Source: Paenibacillus agri
GTDB taxonomy: Bacteria > Bacillota > Bacilli > Paenibacillales > Paenibacillaceae
Assembly (NCBI RefSeq): GCF_013359945.1
Contig: NZ_JABWCS010000208.1
Span: 109,558 to 173,557, forward strand
Direction: 5' to 3'
Length of the DNA stretch: 64,000 nucleotides
Shown: in pieces, positions 18,661 through 28,288 of the stretch
Layout of the letters: each line of letters opens with the position of its first letter
Position numbering within the stretch: position 1 is the stretch's first letter
Notes under the pieces: model-generated
Told to the model about the DNA's origin: nothing
The model's database searches: none
Seen by the model: only the letters and a program-made list of their open reading frames with translations
Translations under genes and position numbers: made by a program

Positions 18661-19479
18661 TTAACGCTTCAGATTCACAACTTCTTGCAGAATTTCGTCA
18701 GAAGTTGTAATAATGCGTGAGTTGGCCTGGAAACCGCGCTGTGTCACGATCATTTCCGTAAACTCTCCGGTGAGATCCACATTGGACATCTCCAGCTGAC
18801 CTGCAACGATGGACCCCGTTCCGGCTTCAGCATTGTTCGCAGTGGTAGGCTCAAGTACGCCATCCGGATTAGCATTCAAGGTCATCCGGTACAGATTTCC
18901 ACCGATTTTCTCCAAACCTTGCGGATTGGCAACTTTGCCGACTCCGATTTGAGGTCCTGGCTCGGTTGTGCCGTCAGCTCTCGATAAGATAATCGTGCCG
19001 TCGCTGGAAATGGAGAAAGCTGTTACGTCTTCGTCGAACACGATGGGATCCCCGTTGGAATCCACAACATGCAGACCGTCAGAGGTTAAGAGGTTGCCTG
19101 CTGAATCCGGCTTGAAATCCCCTGCACGCGTCAGGAAAGGTGTTTCCTGGTCTCCATTAAGCTTCACGAGGAAAAATCCATCCCCGTCAATCCGCAGGTC
19201 AGTTGGATTGTTGGTGGTCATCGCACTACCTTGCAGATGCATCGTATCAATAGAACCAATGCTTACACCAAGACCTACCTGCTTCGCATTCACCCCGCCT
19301 TGTCCGCCATCGGTTGGAGCCGTAACACCGGATACCGTCTGACTCATGATGTCCTTAAACATAACTCGACCGGATTTGAAACCTACAGTGTTGACATTTG
19401 CAATGTTGTTACCGATGACATCAAGCTTGGTTTGGAAACCGCGCATTCCTGAGACCCCAGAATACATTGATCTTAACAT
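18661..19479 (-). CDS. flgE: flagellar hook protein FlgE (short, FlgG-like form)
   Basis: 272 residues, close to the 264-residue hook protein of B. subtilis and much shorter than enterobacterial FlgE. The N-terminal rod/hook signature is SGVSGMRGFQTKLDVIGNNIANVNTVGFK (residues 9-37, quoted here in pieces: SGVSGMRGFQTKLDVIGNN, then IANVNTVGFK), and the C-terminal helix MSNVDLTGEFTEMIVTQRGF is the usual packing helix. It lies directly after the flgD group, the hook position. Automatic pipelines may call it FlgG because the folds are alike. It forms the curved universal joint outside the cell. Hook assignment is by synteny; membership in the FlgE/F/G family is firm. Confidence 0.92.
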   Translation of the reverse strand: MLRSMYSGVSGMRGFQTKLDVIGNNIANVNTVGFKSGRVMFKDIMSQTVSGVTAPTDGGQGGVNAKQVGLGVSIGSIDTMHLQGSAMTTNNPTDLRIDGDGFFLVKLNGDQETPFLTRAGDFKPDSAGNLLTSDGLHVVDSNGDPIVFDEDVTAFSISSDGTIILSRADGTTEPGPQIGVGKVANPQGLEKIGGNLYRMTLNANPDGVLEPTTANNAEAGTGSIVAGQLEMSNVDLTGEFTEMIVTQRGFQANSRIITTSDEILQEVVNLKR

Positions 19480-19600
19480 TTAATGTCGTCCTCCCAGATT
19501 ATAGAGTCTATATGACTCGTGGAATGTAAAGCTATTTGGAGTTAAGAACCGCTTCAGTCGGTCGGCGGCCTCTCCGGCTCTCCGTTAGGACCGGCCGGTT

Positions 19601-19984
19601 TTAAGATATAATTACTGCACTATCAATTTGCGTAAACACGTTGTCTTTCATCGAGCTGCCATCCATAGCCGTAACCACTGTGCGGTTAGGTACGCTGACA
19701 ATCAGCGCCATATCCTTCATTAATATCAATGACTCTTTGCTTCCCTTGGCAGCAGCCTTGTCTACTGCGGATGAAATCTCATCCAACTGACGACTTCCAA
19801 GTTCAATCCCTCTTTGTTCCAATCTCTTAGCGGCATGGTTGCTGAATTTCAGCATATTCCGCTGCAGTAAGCTCTCAAAGGATGACTCCGGGGCTGCTGC
19901 ATCTTTGGCAACGGACGGTCGCTGCAGGATTGAAGGATGAACGGCTGCCGGATACAGCTGGCCTATGGTCATCCGGTCACTCAT
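19601..19984 (-). CDS. TIGR02530 family flagellar operon protein
   Basis: 127 residues. The conserved block is the basic helical stretch LKFSNHAAKRLEQRGIELG at about residues 45-65, then a small alpha/beta part (LILMKDMALIVSVPNRTVVT). This family occurs in flagellar operons of Firmicutes and clostridia between flgD and flgE; its molecular role is not known to me. The ATG overlaps the flgD stop by four bases, and a 116-base GC-rich gap separates it from flgE. Family assignment is moderately sure from the HAxxRLxxRGI pattern and location. Confidence 0.82.
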   Translation of the reverse strand: MSDRMTIGQLYPAAVHPSILQRPSVAKDAAAPESSFESLLQRNMLKFSNHAAKRLEQRGIELGSRQLDEISSAVDKAAAKGSKESLILMKDMALIVSVPNRTVVTAMDGSSMKDNVFTQIDSAVIIS

Positions 19985-20535
19985 TGCTCCGCCCCGCTCT
20001 CCTTGTCATTGACCGAAGAATCTCCAACGTCATTAGCGTCCGCTTTGGTATCGACTGGACTTGCGTCATTATTTCCAGTTCCGTTGTCTGGTGTATTCTC
20101 GGTTTGCGGCACTTCATTCTGAATTTTGGTAATGTCAGTCAATGCAATTTTGTCATTGCCAACCACCGCATACTGAAGACCATTGCTCACCAGAATGGAG
20201 TCTACTTTGCCGGATTTCTCCTCAAAAGTCTTACTATCCATCCAGGTTACTTGCTTTCCGATCAGCCCAGAAACAGAGCCAAGTGACTGGTTCATTTCCG
20301 TCAGCTGCTTTGAGATGTTTGTGAGCTGCTCTACCGAAGTAAACTGTGCCATCTGAGCAATAAACTCTTTATCCTCCATCGGTTGCAGTGGATTTTGATT
20401 TTGCAGCTGGGTAATCAAAATTTTCAGAAACTGATCTTTTCCCAACTTGGAATCACCGGTTGTCTTCTTGTTGTTATCCTCAGGATTAAAATTCCACTGG
20501 TCCCTGCTCGATACCGGTGGTGTTGTTGTAGCCAT
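19981..20535 (-). CDS. flgD: flagellar hook capping protein FlgD
   Basis: 184 residues. The N-terminal block LGKDQFLKILITQLQNQNPL, then PMEDKEFIAQMAQFTSVEQL, is the diagnostic FlgD region (about residues 32-75). A small beta domain (about 90-140) follows, then an acidic Asn/Asp/Thr-rich tail. It has no obvious C-terminal FnIII domain, as is usual for short Gram-positive FlgD. It acts as the scaffold at the tip of the growing hook. It sits between fliK and the TIGR02530 gene. Firm. Confidence 0.95.
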   Translation of the reverse strand: MATTTPPVSSRDQWNFNPEDNNKKTTGDSKLGKDQFLKILITQLQNQNPLQPMEDKEFIAQMAQFTSVEQLTNISKQLTEMNQSLGSVSGLIGKQVTWMDSKTFEEKSGKVDSILVSNGLQYAVVGNDKIALTDITKIQNEVPQTENTPDNGTGNNDASPVDTKADANDVGDSSVNDKESGAEQ

Positions 20536-20560
20536 CGTCGTTCACCTCTCTTCTTCCCGT

Positions 20561-22045
20561 TTAGATTTTAGCTGAGAAGGAACCTCCGTGATTACGTTCT
20601 TCGCTTCCTTCACTCGCTACCCAATCTCTCCATTCACCAGTAAGCTCCGCCGCAAGAACGGCATCTCCAGAGTCTTCACTGCGTTGCTTCGAACGGTTGT
20701 TTCCGGACTGTTGTCCACCTGAGCCTGGTTGGCGTCCTTCCTGCCCGAATTGGGAATGCAGTGGTGTATTGTTCTGAGTCACTTCCAGTTTCTCTACCTG
20801 CAAGCCCTGGGACTGCAATGCCGCACGTAGCTGAGTCATTTGCTGTTCCAGCATATCTTTAGTGGCTGCATGCTCAGTCATGAACTGCGCGACAAGATGA
20901 CCATTCTGCATCGTAATTTTGACATCAACCTGTCCAAGATGTTCCGGGAATAATGAAATCGTAGCTTCAGCAGCACTGCCTTTTCTCACGATCTCTAACT
21001 TTCCTGTAATAAAGCCTGTCATTTCTTCAGCAAACTGATGTACAGGAACCTGAGGTATAGGGGCTTCCGCTTTATGCAGCGAAGTAACGCCGCCACGTAG
21101 AGATAATTGACCTGCAGTGATGATTTCATGATCGCCAGCTTCTGCTGGTTTCACCTGTGCCGACTCCTCTTCCTTCGAAACCGCTGTGACAGAACCAGCC
21201 GTTACTGCTTTAGCTTCAGAAACAGTTGGGGTGCCAGCCTGTTCTCCCGTTATACTTTGCTGTACAGTGGTTGGGGAGGATACCGCCGTGCCTTTAACTG
21301 TCGTCGCGTCTACTAGAGTAGGCCGAAGCACAGGCGCTGCCTTCTCTTGAGTCTTATCCTTACTGTCCACACCTAAAAGCTGTTCAAAGGAAGCCGTGGA
21401 TGACTGAACGTTAGGAGCATTTGCTGTGCTCGTTTGTTTAACAGATGGCACTACTTGTTCTAGCATTGCCGAGAGCTGGTTTACCAGTTCAACACCTTTG
21501 GCGACTGCAGCTTCGTCTCCTTTATCCGCTGATTGCTGAATCACATTGACCAGATGATGAAGCTCATCCTGAAGCGCAAATCGCAAAGTGGCTGAGTGCT
21601 GGGCTAGAGGCGGTAAGCTACTCTCCAGGCCTTCACCTCTAGAACCTCCACCTTCAGTTGACTGTTGAGGCGTGTTTCCTACCGCCGCCACCAGCATCAA
21701 CCATCCCTGAAGCGCCGCTTGCAGCACAGGATCATTGCTGATCTTGTCATCCTGTTTCTCCAGTTCCTCTGTCATAGCTTTTAGCAAATCCTCAGGCTTC
21801 TGCTGACCTTGCTGATCACCAGATTCGCTTACAGTTTGCTGCGTAGCGGTGAGCAGTCCCATCAGCAATGAGGTTAAGTCTCCCACTGTCTGCGGGGTAA
21901 CTGACGTAGCATTTGTACCCATCGTTTGTACAAGTGTCTGGGCGAAAGGCTGTGTTGTGGCTGTGGCAGCACCCGCTGCAGTCCCAGACTGAGAATTTCC
22001 AGCTAATGCATTGCTGCCCAAAAGGGATTGAATAATCAAACTCAT
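20561..22045 (-). CDS. fliK: flagellar hook-length control protein FliK
   Basis: 494 residues. The long N-terminal ruler region (to about 365) is rich in Gln, Thr, Ser and Ala and is probably largely extended. The conserved C-terminal switch domain at about 375-450 contains AEATISLFPEHLGQVDVKI and MLEQQMTQLRAALQSQGLQV, and a low-complexity Gly/Gln/Ser tail follows. FliK is exported, measures hook length and triggers FlhB to change substrate specificity. Its position between the MotE-like gene and flgD is that of B. subtilis. Firm by domain and synteny. Confidence 0.94.
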   Translation of the reverse strand: MSLIIQSLLGSNALAGNSQSGTAAGAATATTQPFAQTLVQTMGTNATSVTPQTVGDLTSLLMGLLTATQQTVSESGDQQGQQKPEDLLKAMTEELEKQDDKISNDPVLQAALQGWLMLVAAVGNTPQQSTEGGGSRGEGLESSLPPLAQHSATLRFALQDELHHLVNVIQQSADKGDEAAVAKGVELVNQLSAMLEQVVPSVKQTSTANAPNVQSSTASFEQLLGVDSKDKTQEKAAPVLRPTLVDATTVKGTAVSSPTTVQQSITGEQAGTPTVSEAKAVTAGSVTAVSKEEESAQVKPAEAGDHEIITAGQLSLRGGVTSLHKAEAPIPQVPVHQFAEEMTGFITGKLEIVRKGSAAEATISLFPEHLGQVDVKITMQNGHLVAQFMTEHAATKDMLEQQMTQLRAALQSQGLQVEKLEVTQNNTPLHSQFGQEGRQPGSGGQQSGNNRSKQRSEDSGDAVLAAELTGEWRDWVASEGSEERNHGGSFSAKI

Positions 22046-22070
22046 TGTAATTGTTCACCTCCTTTCAGGT

Positions 22071-23021
22071 TTACTTGCCACCCATCAGCCGGTTGACAAT
22101 CTTGGCAGCCTGAGGACTATCATTTTTCGTCATTTCTCCCAAAATAGATGATCGAACCGAATCACTAACGGTGTTCAGAATCGTAATTACTTTATCCGGA
22201 CTGATCTTGTACATTTCTCCGAGCAGAGATGCCGCATTTGCAGGTGTCATCGTGGAGAATGTTTGATTCAGCTTTTCCTTGTCCAGATTCTTGCTTGTAT
22301 TTGCAGGCGTTGCCGCTGCTGCTTTGGAATCTTGTTTCAGTCGAGACTGAAGGGCAGCAATAGCCAGGTCCGAAGAAGTTGTCTCTTCCTTCAGCTTAAT
22401 AGAAACATCCGCTGCTTTCTTCGGATCCATCTTTTCAAGGATTGCGGTTTTGCTGGCATTATTCATCACGCTGAAGATTTGCACCATTTCCTCTTGTGTC
22501 AAATTCTCCATGATCGGTGCTGCCTTGGAAGGCTTCATCCCGGCGTAAAGCTTGGCCAAATCCTTGACCTGCTTCAGATAATCATCTTCAGTGGTAGCAG
22601 CTTTTGCTTCTTCGGCAGCCTTTGCTTCCTGAGTCATCGCATCCACCTGAGACTCAAGCGCCTGGACCTTGTTGTCCTGAGCCGTTTTCTCTTCAGTAAT
22701 CTTCTTCAAGTTCTCCTCTTGCTTGGAAAGCTGTGACTTCAATTCTTTAATAGTAGAATTTGAGCTTTCGGCTTGCTTCTGGGCCTGTTGCTTCGGATCC
22801 GCAGGTTTGGAAGGATCCGCTGGCGGATCAGGAATCCATTTTTCCAAAATAGGAATCTTATTCGCAATCGCAAACACATTATTGCGGATATCCATATTGA
22901 AAAGTGTCAACAGTACGCCTAGCAGTACGAGCGTAAATATAATCGGTATCATCAAGAACAAGAAACGCTCAAACTTTCCTGCTGACCCTTCGTTTTCCAA
23001 TTCAACTTCGTTATTTGCCAC
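22071..23021 (-). CDS. MotE/YlxF family protein with MgtE-N-like domain
   Basis: 316 residues. One membrane helix near residues 18-45 (FLFLMIPIIFTLVLLGVLLT) is followed by a Pro/Lys/Gln-rich stretch, a strong coiled coil at about 85-145 (many Gln, Lys and Glu heptads), and a helical repeat domain at about 155-235 like the MgtE N-terminal domain (MKPSKAAPIMENLTQEEMVQ). A second such repeat is at about 250-310. It lies at the ylxF place between fliJ and fliK. In other bacteria MotE-type proteins chaperone motor stator parts; the role in Firmicutes is not established, so function is inferred. Confidence 0.85.
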   Translation of the reverse strand: MANNEVELENEGSAGKFERFLFLMIPIIFTLVLLGVLLTLFNMDIRNNVFAIANKIPILEKWIPDPPADPSKPADPKQQAQKQAESSNSTIKELKSQLSKQEENLKKITEEKTAQDNKVQALESQVDAMTQEAKAAEEAKAATTEDDYLKQVKDLAKLYAGMKPSKAAPIMENLTQEEMVQIFSVMNNASKTAILEKMDPKKAADVSIKLKEETTSSDLAIAALQSRLKQDSKAAAATPANTSKNLDKEKLNQTFSTMTPANAASLLGEMYKISPDKVITILNTVSDSVRSSILGEMTKNDSPQAAKIVNRLMGGK

Positions 23022-23039
23022 TAGGGGAAACCTCCCGGG

Positions 23040-23483
23040 TTAGAGGGATTTCATCGCGAAGCGGACGGTAGCCATCTCATCCAGTTCGTTTTGTTCCCGT
23101 AAAATCATATTTTGCTGAAACAGCATCTGGGCTTTATCCTTTGCCTTCAGCCATACTTTTTCGTCCAACATTTTATTGCTGAGTTGATCTTGCTTTCTCT
23201 GAACTTCCTGATGTGCACGGCCGATATCCGCATGCTTGCGAACAATGCATTTGTCCAGATAATCAACATAATCCTGCATTTCCCGTATCTTCACCATCGG
23301 TGTTTTGTGTTCCGCTGCGTTTTGCAGAGCCATCATCAAATCGCTGCGCTGGGCAGTCAATTCCTCGAGGCTTTTCTCCTGTGCCTGCAGTTCTCCGAGC
23401 GCGCTTGAGAGCATCCACTCTGCCTGTGTCTTTTCGTTACCCTTCAAGTCTACGACCTTTTGAAACGTATAATGAAATTTCAT
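23040..23483 (-). CDS. fliJ: flagellar export protein FliJ
   Basis: 147 residues, almost entirely alpha-helical coiled coil from the opening FHYTFQKVVDLKGNEKTQAE to the end. The start MKFHYTFQKVVDLK is typical of FliJ. The protein is the stalk of the export ATPase complex, linking FliI to FlhA. It follows fliI by 9 bases. The family is weakly conserved, but length, coiled coil and location agree. Confidence 0.94.
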   Translation of the reverse strand: MKFHYTFQKVVDLKGNEKTQAEWMLSSALGELQAQEKSLEELTAQRSDLMMALQNAAEHKTPMVKIREMQDYVDYLDKCIVRKHADIGRAHQEVQRKQDQLSNKMLDEKVWLKAKDKAQMLFQQNMILREQNELDEMATVRFAMKSL

Positions 23484-23492
23484 AATACTGAA

Positions 23493-24824
23493 TCAACTCC
23501 TTGAGAACTGGGAAATTAAAGATTCCTGAACTTCAGTAAGCGTCACTTTTTCATTGACCTTCTGTCTGGTGAACTCCCAAATGCTGTCGATATAATGGAT
23601 CGACTCATCGATCTGGGCATTAGAGCCTTGTTGATAGGCTCCGATATTGATCAAATCTTCTGAATCCTTATACACGGCCATGAGCCGCTTCACATTCTCT
23701 GCAGCCGCTATCTGCTCTTCCGGAGCGATATCCTTCATAACACGGCTAATGCTGGCGAGCACGTCAATGGCTGGAAAATGTCCTTTGTTAGCAATGCTAC
23801 GGTTAAGCACAATATGACCATCCAATATTCCCCGAACCGCATCTGCGATCGGCTCATTCATGTCATCCCCATCCACCAGCACTGTGTAGAACGCCGTTAT
23901 TGATCCGGTTGGACCTGTCCCTGCACGTTCCAGCAGCTTCGGCAGGCTTGCAAAAACGGAAGGGGTGTACCCCCTCATCGCCGGCGGCTCGCCGACTGCA
24001 AGTCCCACTTCGCGCTGAGCCATCGCATAGCGGGTAACAGAGTCCATCATCAGCATGACATTCAGTCCGCGATCGCGGAAATATTCGGCGATGGTGGTAG
24101 CGATCAATGCCCCTTTGATGCGGATCAGCGCTGGCTGATCCGAGGTAGCTACAATAACTACTGAACGCTGCAATCCTTCCGGACCCAAATCACGTTCAAT
24201 AAAATCAAGCACTTCCCTGCCCCGCTCTCCAATGAGCGCGATGACATTCACATCTGCCGAGGTATTGCGGGCGATCATGCCCATCAGTGTACTTTTTCCG
24301 ACTCCTGAACCCGCAAAAATCCCAACCCGCTGTCCTTTGCCAATGGTCAACAGCCCATCAATAGCGCGCACTCCAATACTGATCGGTTCATGCACACGTG
24401 GCCGGGTCAGCGGATTGGACGGAATATTAAAAGTCGAGCTATGAGGCATCCGGGCCGGTATTAGCGAGCCATCAAGCGGCTGGCCAAGGCCGTCAAGCAC
24501 CTTGCCGAGCAGTTCGGAGCCAACTTGAACACTAAGTGGTTTCCCTGTACCGACTACGTCACAGCCTGGACCGATGGACTGAAGCTCACCCAGAGGCATC
24601 AGCAATACTTTATTATCACGGAAGCCCACGACCTCAGCCTGCAATGGCTTACTGCCCTTAGTCGGGTAGATGTAACATACATCTCCAATGCTGGCGTCTG
24701 GTCCTTCCGATTCCACCATAAGACCAATAACTTGCGTAACCTTACCGTTAATTCTGACCGGATCGAGATTACGAAGTTGCTCTTTGTAACGTCCACTGTC
24801 AAGCATACTCTTCACCACTTCCAT
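23493..24824 (-). CDS. fliI: flagellar export ATPase FliI
   Basis: 443 residues, an F1-beta-like hexameric ATPase. Walker A is AGSGVGKSTLMG at about residue 170, the Walker B region is VMLMMDSVTRYAMAQREVGL, and the type III ATPase signature is GYTPSVFASLPKLLERAG. It powers early steps of flagellar export with FliH and FliJ. It overlaps the 3-prime end of fliH by 26 bases. Firm. Confidence 0.97.
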   Translation of the reverse strand: MEVVKSMLDSGRYKEQLRNLDPVRINGKVTQVIGLMVESEGPDASIGDVCYIYPTKGSKPLQAEVVGFRDNKVLLMPLGELQSIGPGCDVVGTGKPLSVQVGSELLGKVLDGLGQPLDGSLIPARMPHSSTFNIPSNPLTRPRVHEPISIGVRAIDGLLTIGKGQRVGIFAGSGVGKSTLMGMIARNTSADVNVIALIGERGREVLDFIERDLGPEGLQRSVVIVATSDQPALIRIKGALIATTIAEYFRDRGLNVMLMMDSVTRYAMAQREVGLAVGEPPAMRGYTPSVFASLPKLLERAGTGPTGSITAFYTVLVDGDDMNEPIADAVRGILDGHIVLNRSIANKGHFPAIDVLASISRVMKDIAPEEQIAAAENVKRLMAVYKDSEDLINIGAYQQGSNAQIDESIHYIDSIWEFTRQKVNEKVTLTEVQESLISQFSRS

Positions 24825-25647
24825 GCTCCTCGGTATCCAGCGCGATTCGTACCAGTTCTTTCTTTATCTCCGAAAGCTGGGTATCGATACGGGCATCAAT
24901 ACTGCCAAAGGAAGACCGGATCACACAGCCCTGGTCTTTTACCGTTGAGTCGGGCAAAATCTGTAGCTCTGCTTGAGAATCCACCGCGAGCGCCAATTCC
25001 TCTCTAGCTGCATTCACAAACGCGAACTGTGCAGGTGACACACAGAGCGAGATCAATCCTTGCTCGCGCTTACGCGCCAGATTCTTACGAATTAGTTCCA
25101 TTGCGAATTGCGGCTCCAAGGTCAACTGCTTGTCCACGATCTTCTCAGCAATGTCACAACTCAGTTCTACGAGGAAAGGCTCAGCCTCCTGAATAATAAC
25201 GTCTCTTGCCTTATAGGCTTCTTGCAATACTGCCCTGGCTTCTTCCATCATCTCGGCTAACTTCCGCTGCATCTCTTCCTCTGCCTTCTGGATGCCTTCC
25301 TGATAGCCTTGCTGAAATGCCTCGGATTTAACTGCCTCTACAAGGTGCTCATCCTGCTCCCGACGTTGCCGCCACCACTCTTCGGCTTCCGCCTGCGCCG
25401 CTTCCACAATGGACTCGGCCTCAAGGGAGGCATCTCGCACCTGGCCTTCGGCAAACTCCTTCGCATCCTTCAGCATTTGCTTGCGGGCCTGCTCCGCCTC
25501 TTCCTGTGCGGGATCCTGATAGTGGATTTCTCCAGTAGATTCCTCCGGATCGGGTTCTTCGGTAAGGCCGGCATAATGCCGGGCCTGTTCCAACCTCTTG
25601 AGTACATCTACCGGAACATATTGGGAGTGTTTGATCAGCTTAGACAA
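24799..25647 (-). CDS. fliH: flagellar export ATPase regulator FliH
   Basis: 282 residues from a TTG at 25647 that overlaps the fliG stop; GGAGGAGATG lies upstream in fliG. The middle (about 40-145) is a very long Glu/Ala/Gln-rich coiled coil, and the C-terminal globular part (about 160-275) resembles the V/F-ATPase E/delta subunit and contacts FliI. FliH inhibits and localises the export ATPase. It lies between fliG and fliI and overlaps both, as usual. Firm from position and pattern. Confidence 0.94.
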   Translation of the reverse strand: MSKLIKHSQYVPVDVLKRLEQARHYAGLTEEPDPEESTGEIHYQDPAQEEAEQARKQMLKDAKEFAEGQVRDASLEAESIVEAAQAEAEEWWRQRREQDEHLVEAVKSEAFQQGYQEGIQKAEEEMQRKLAEMMEEARAVLQEAYKARDVIIQEAEPFLVELSCDIAEKIVDKQLTLEPQFAMELIRKNLARKREQGLISLCVSPAQFAFVNAAREELALAVDSQAELQILPDSTVKDQGCVIRSSFGSIDARIDTQLSEIKKELVRIALDTEEHGSGEEYA

Positions 25648-26656
25648 TTATGTCATCTCCTCCACCGCGGGCAATAATAATCTCACCGGATTCTTCCAGT
25701 CTGCGGATCGTACCAACAATACGAGTCTGGGCTTCTTCCACATCACGCAGCCGCACCGGACCCATGTACTCCATTTCCTCGCGGAATGTTTCTGCCATAC
25801 GTTTGGACATGTTGCGGAAAATAACATCCCGAACTTCCTCGCTGGCCACTTTGAGGGCGAGCTGCAAATCTGCATTCTCGATATCGCGGATAATACGCTG
25901 GATCGAACGGTTGTCCACGTTGACAATATCCTCGAAGACAAACATCCGTTTCTTGATTTCTTCAGCAAGCTCCGGATCCTGAATTTCCAAGGAATCCAGA
26001 ATCGTGCGTTCTGTACCGCGGTCTACGCCATTCAGGATTTGGACGATGGACTCTATGCCACCAGCGTTGGTGTAGTCCTGAGTAACCGTCGCCGACAGCT
26101 TTTGCTCAAGCACTCGTTCAATCTGGGTAATGACTTCTGGAGAAGTACTGTCCATGACGGCAATTCTCCGTGCAACCTCTGCTTGTTTCTCCTGTGGTAA
26201 TGAAGACAGGATCGCCGCAGCCTGCTCAAATTGAAGATAGGACAAGACAAGTGCAATGGTCTGTACATTCTCGTTCTGAATAAAGTTGAGAATCTGGTTG
26301 GGATCTGCCTTCCGAGCAAAGTCGAACGGCCGTACCTGCAGCGTAGCTGTCAGACGGTTGATAACCTCCAGTGCTTTCTGCGAGCCCAGTGCTTTCTCCA
26401 GAATCTCCTTGGCGTAATTAATACCGCCTTGTGAAATATATTCCTGGGCGAGACAAATCTGGTGAAATTCCGCCATAATCGACTCTTTTTCACCGCTATC
26501 AACCTTACGCACATTGGCAATCTCCAGCGTAAGCTGTTCGATTTCATCGTCCCTTAAATGTTTGAATATTTGCGCCGACACTTCCGGCCCAAGTGTGATT
26601 AGCAGAATTGCAGCCTTTTGGCGACCGCTAAGTGTCTGCTGAGTAGCTTTTGCCAT
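25640..26656 (-). CDS. fliG: flagellar motor switch protein FliG
   Basis: 338 residues with the three FliG domains. The N-terminal domain (about 1-100, GRQKAAILLITLGPEVSAQI) binds FliF. The middle domain contains the EHPQ-equivalent stretch NVQTIALVLSYLQFEQAAAIL. The C-terminal charged helix carries the torque residues (LQLALKVASEEVRDVIFRNM, then SKRMAETFREEMEYMG). FliG couples stator movement to rotor rotation. It overlaps fliH by eight bases and follows fliF by eight. Firm. Confidence 0.97.
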   Translation of the reverse strand: MAKATQQTLSGRQKAAILLITLGPEVSAQIFKHLRDDEIEQLTLEIANVRKVDSGEKESIMAEFHQICLAQEYISQGGINYAKEILEKALGSQKALEVINRLTATLQVRPFDFARKADPNQILNFIQNENVQTIALVLSYLQFEQAAAILSSLPQEKQAEVARRIAVMDSTSPEVITQIERVLEQKLSATVTQDYTNAGGIESIVQILNGVDRGTERTILDSLEIQDPELAEEIKKRMFVFEDIVNVDNRSIQRIIRDIENADLQLALKVASEEVRDVIFRNMSKRMAETFREEMEYMGPVRLRDVEEAQTRIVGTIRRLEESGEIIIARGGGDDIIV

Positions 26657-26664
26657 TAATCAGT

Positions 26665-28254
26665 TCACCTCTGTTCGTCTGCAAGCCATGTACGCAGCAG
26701 ATTTACGAATTCGTCCGGTTTCTTTTTGGCCAGACTCTCAAGCTGCTTGCGAACCTGGCTTTCATTCGTCACGCTCTCCAAATTAATGGAAGGAAACTCA
26801 GTCGGAACTTGCAGAGGAATATCTTCTTCCTCTTCTTCTTCCTCGGCTCTGTTGCGTCTCCGATAGATGAAGTATCCCACTCCGGCACCCACAAGCAGCG
26901 CAGCGGCGCCAATGGCCCAAATCATCCATTTAGCAAGTCCGGTAGCAGCGGCTGCTGCAGTACTGGAACCAAATGGTTGCGAGAACACCGAAACTTTTTT
27001 AGCCAACTCTGCGTCTGTATAAGTAACCTCAGAACCAGCCAAGGATGCCCGTACAACATTGACCAAAATGTTCTGGATAGCAGCTGTTGTTGGCTGATCC
27101 AAAGAATTTTGTCCATCAGGTGGTTCAACTGCAACATTAATGGTTAAATCTTTTACAGAGTACGGACTCGCAACGATATCTTTAGTGATTCGGTTCACTT
27201 CAAAGTTTCTAGTCTCCGAAGATTCATCCGAAGTCGACTGCCCCGTACCTGTTGCAGATGGGAATCCGGCAACATCCTGGGAACCCGTACCAGCCACGCC
27301 ACCCGTAGTGTTACCTTGACCGGAATAAGAGTTGCTGATAATCTGGGAACTGATCTCGATCCCCTTCATATTCTCAGTATCAACCGGTGCGACAAGATCT
27401 TCCTTTCGGCTCTCCTTGTCGAAGTTCAGCTTGGACATGACGAGTACATCTACCTTTTCAGGTCCCATCAGTCTGCTAAGAAATTGTTTAACATCCTTTT
27501 TGACATCTTCTTCGAATTTCTTCTGCAGCGCAAAGTTCTCTTCCACCTGATTGGAGACTCCGCCTTGGCCGCCTTTGGCCGTTGGCATCAGCTCAACCTC
27601 ATTGTTGGCGATCGTAATGTTCTCAACTGGCAGATTTGGCACAGCAGTCTTCACGAGATTGAAGTATCCGTCAATATTATCCTGGCTTGGTCTGAATCCA
27701 GGTTTAAATGTAAGTACAACGGAAGCGGAAGCCTTCTCCTGGTTAGCCTGTGAGGCAAATACCGTCTCTTTCGGCAAATTGACCAGCACCTTGGCATCCT
27801 GAATGCCTTGCATCCGTTTCATCAACTGCTCTACTTCACCATTCAGAGCGTTGTTATATTTCACATTAAACTCACTGTCTGTTGTACCGATCATAGACGA
27901 GTTCTCGTCAAAGATTTTGTACCCGATGGAGCCACCCTGCACAATTCCCTGCGAACCGATGTCCACCTTGATCCGTGCTGCCTCCGTACTTGGTACAGAA
28001 ATGCTCTTTCCGTCAGGACTCAACCGGTAAGGTGTTCCTTTGGAGTCCAGATAGGTCATGACTGCCGCGGAATCCGTACTGTCCAGATCCCTGAATGCAA
28101 CTTCATATTCTGTCTTGGACAACTGCATCGTAAGAACCACAATAATTACAATAATAATGCCAAGTGTAGCAAAGAATAATATCTTCTGTTGGTTGCTGAA
28201 TCTGTTCCAATACTGGGCTGCTTTTTCCCGGTACTGGGCAAATCTTTCATTCAC
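26665..28254 (-). CDS. fliF: flagellar MS-ring protein FliF
   Basis: 529 residues from a GTG at 28254 (GGGGTGA upstream). Two membrane helices flank the ring domains: residues about 25-45 (ILFFATLGIIIVIIVVLTMQ) and about 440-462 (MIWAIGAAALLVGAGVGYFI). Between them are ring-building motifs (KVLVNLPKETVFASQANQEK and the YscJ/FliF region) and a Gly/Ser/Thr-rich beta-collar stretch near 320-350. The C-terminal tail binds FliG. It is the first structure built in the basal body. Firm. Confidence 0.97.
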   Translation of the reverse strand: MNERFAQYREKAAQYWNRFSNQQKILFFATLGIIIVIIVVLTMQLSKTEYEVAFRDLDSTDSAAVMTYLDSKGTPYRLSPDGKSISVPSTEAARIKVDIGSQGIVQGGSIGYKIFDENSSMIGTTDSEFNVKYNNALNGEVEQLMKRMQGIQDAKVLVNLPKETVFASQANQEKASASVVLTFKPGFRPSQDNIDGYFNLVKTAVPNLPVENITIANNEVELMPTAKGGQGGVSNQVEENFALQKKFEEDVKKDVKQFLSRLMGPEKVDVLVMSKLNFDKESRKEDLVAPVDTENMKGIEISSQIISNSYSGQGNTTGGVAGTGSQDVAGFPSATGTGQSTSDESSETRNFEVNRITKDIVASPYSVKDLTINVAVEPPDGQNSLDQPTTAAIQNILVNVVRASLAGSEVTYTDAELAKKVSVFSQPFGSSTAAAAATGLAKWMIWAIGAAALLVGAGVGYFIYRRRNRAEEEEEEEDIPLQVPTEFPSINLESVTNESQVRKQLESLAKKKPDEFVNLLRTWLADEQR

Positions 28255-28288
28255 AGTGTCACCCCATCCGAAACTAAGCTAGGATTAT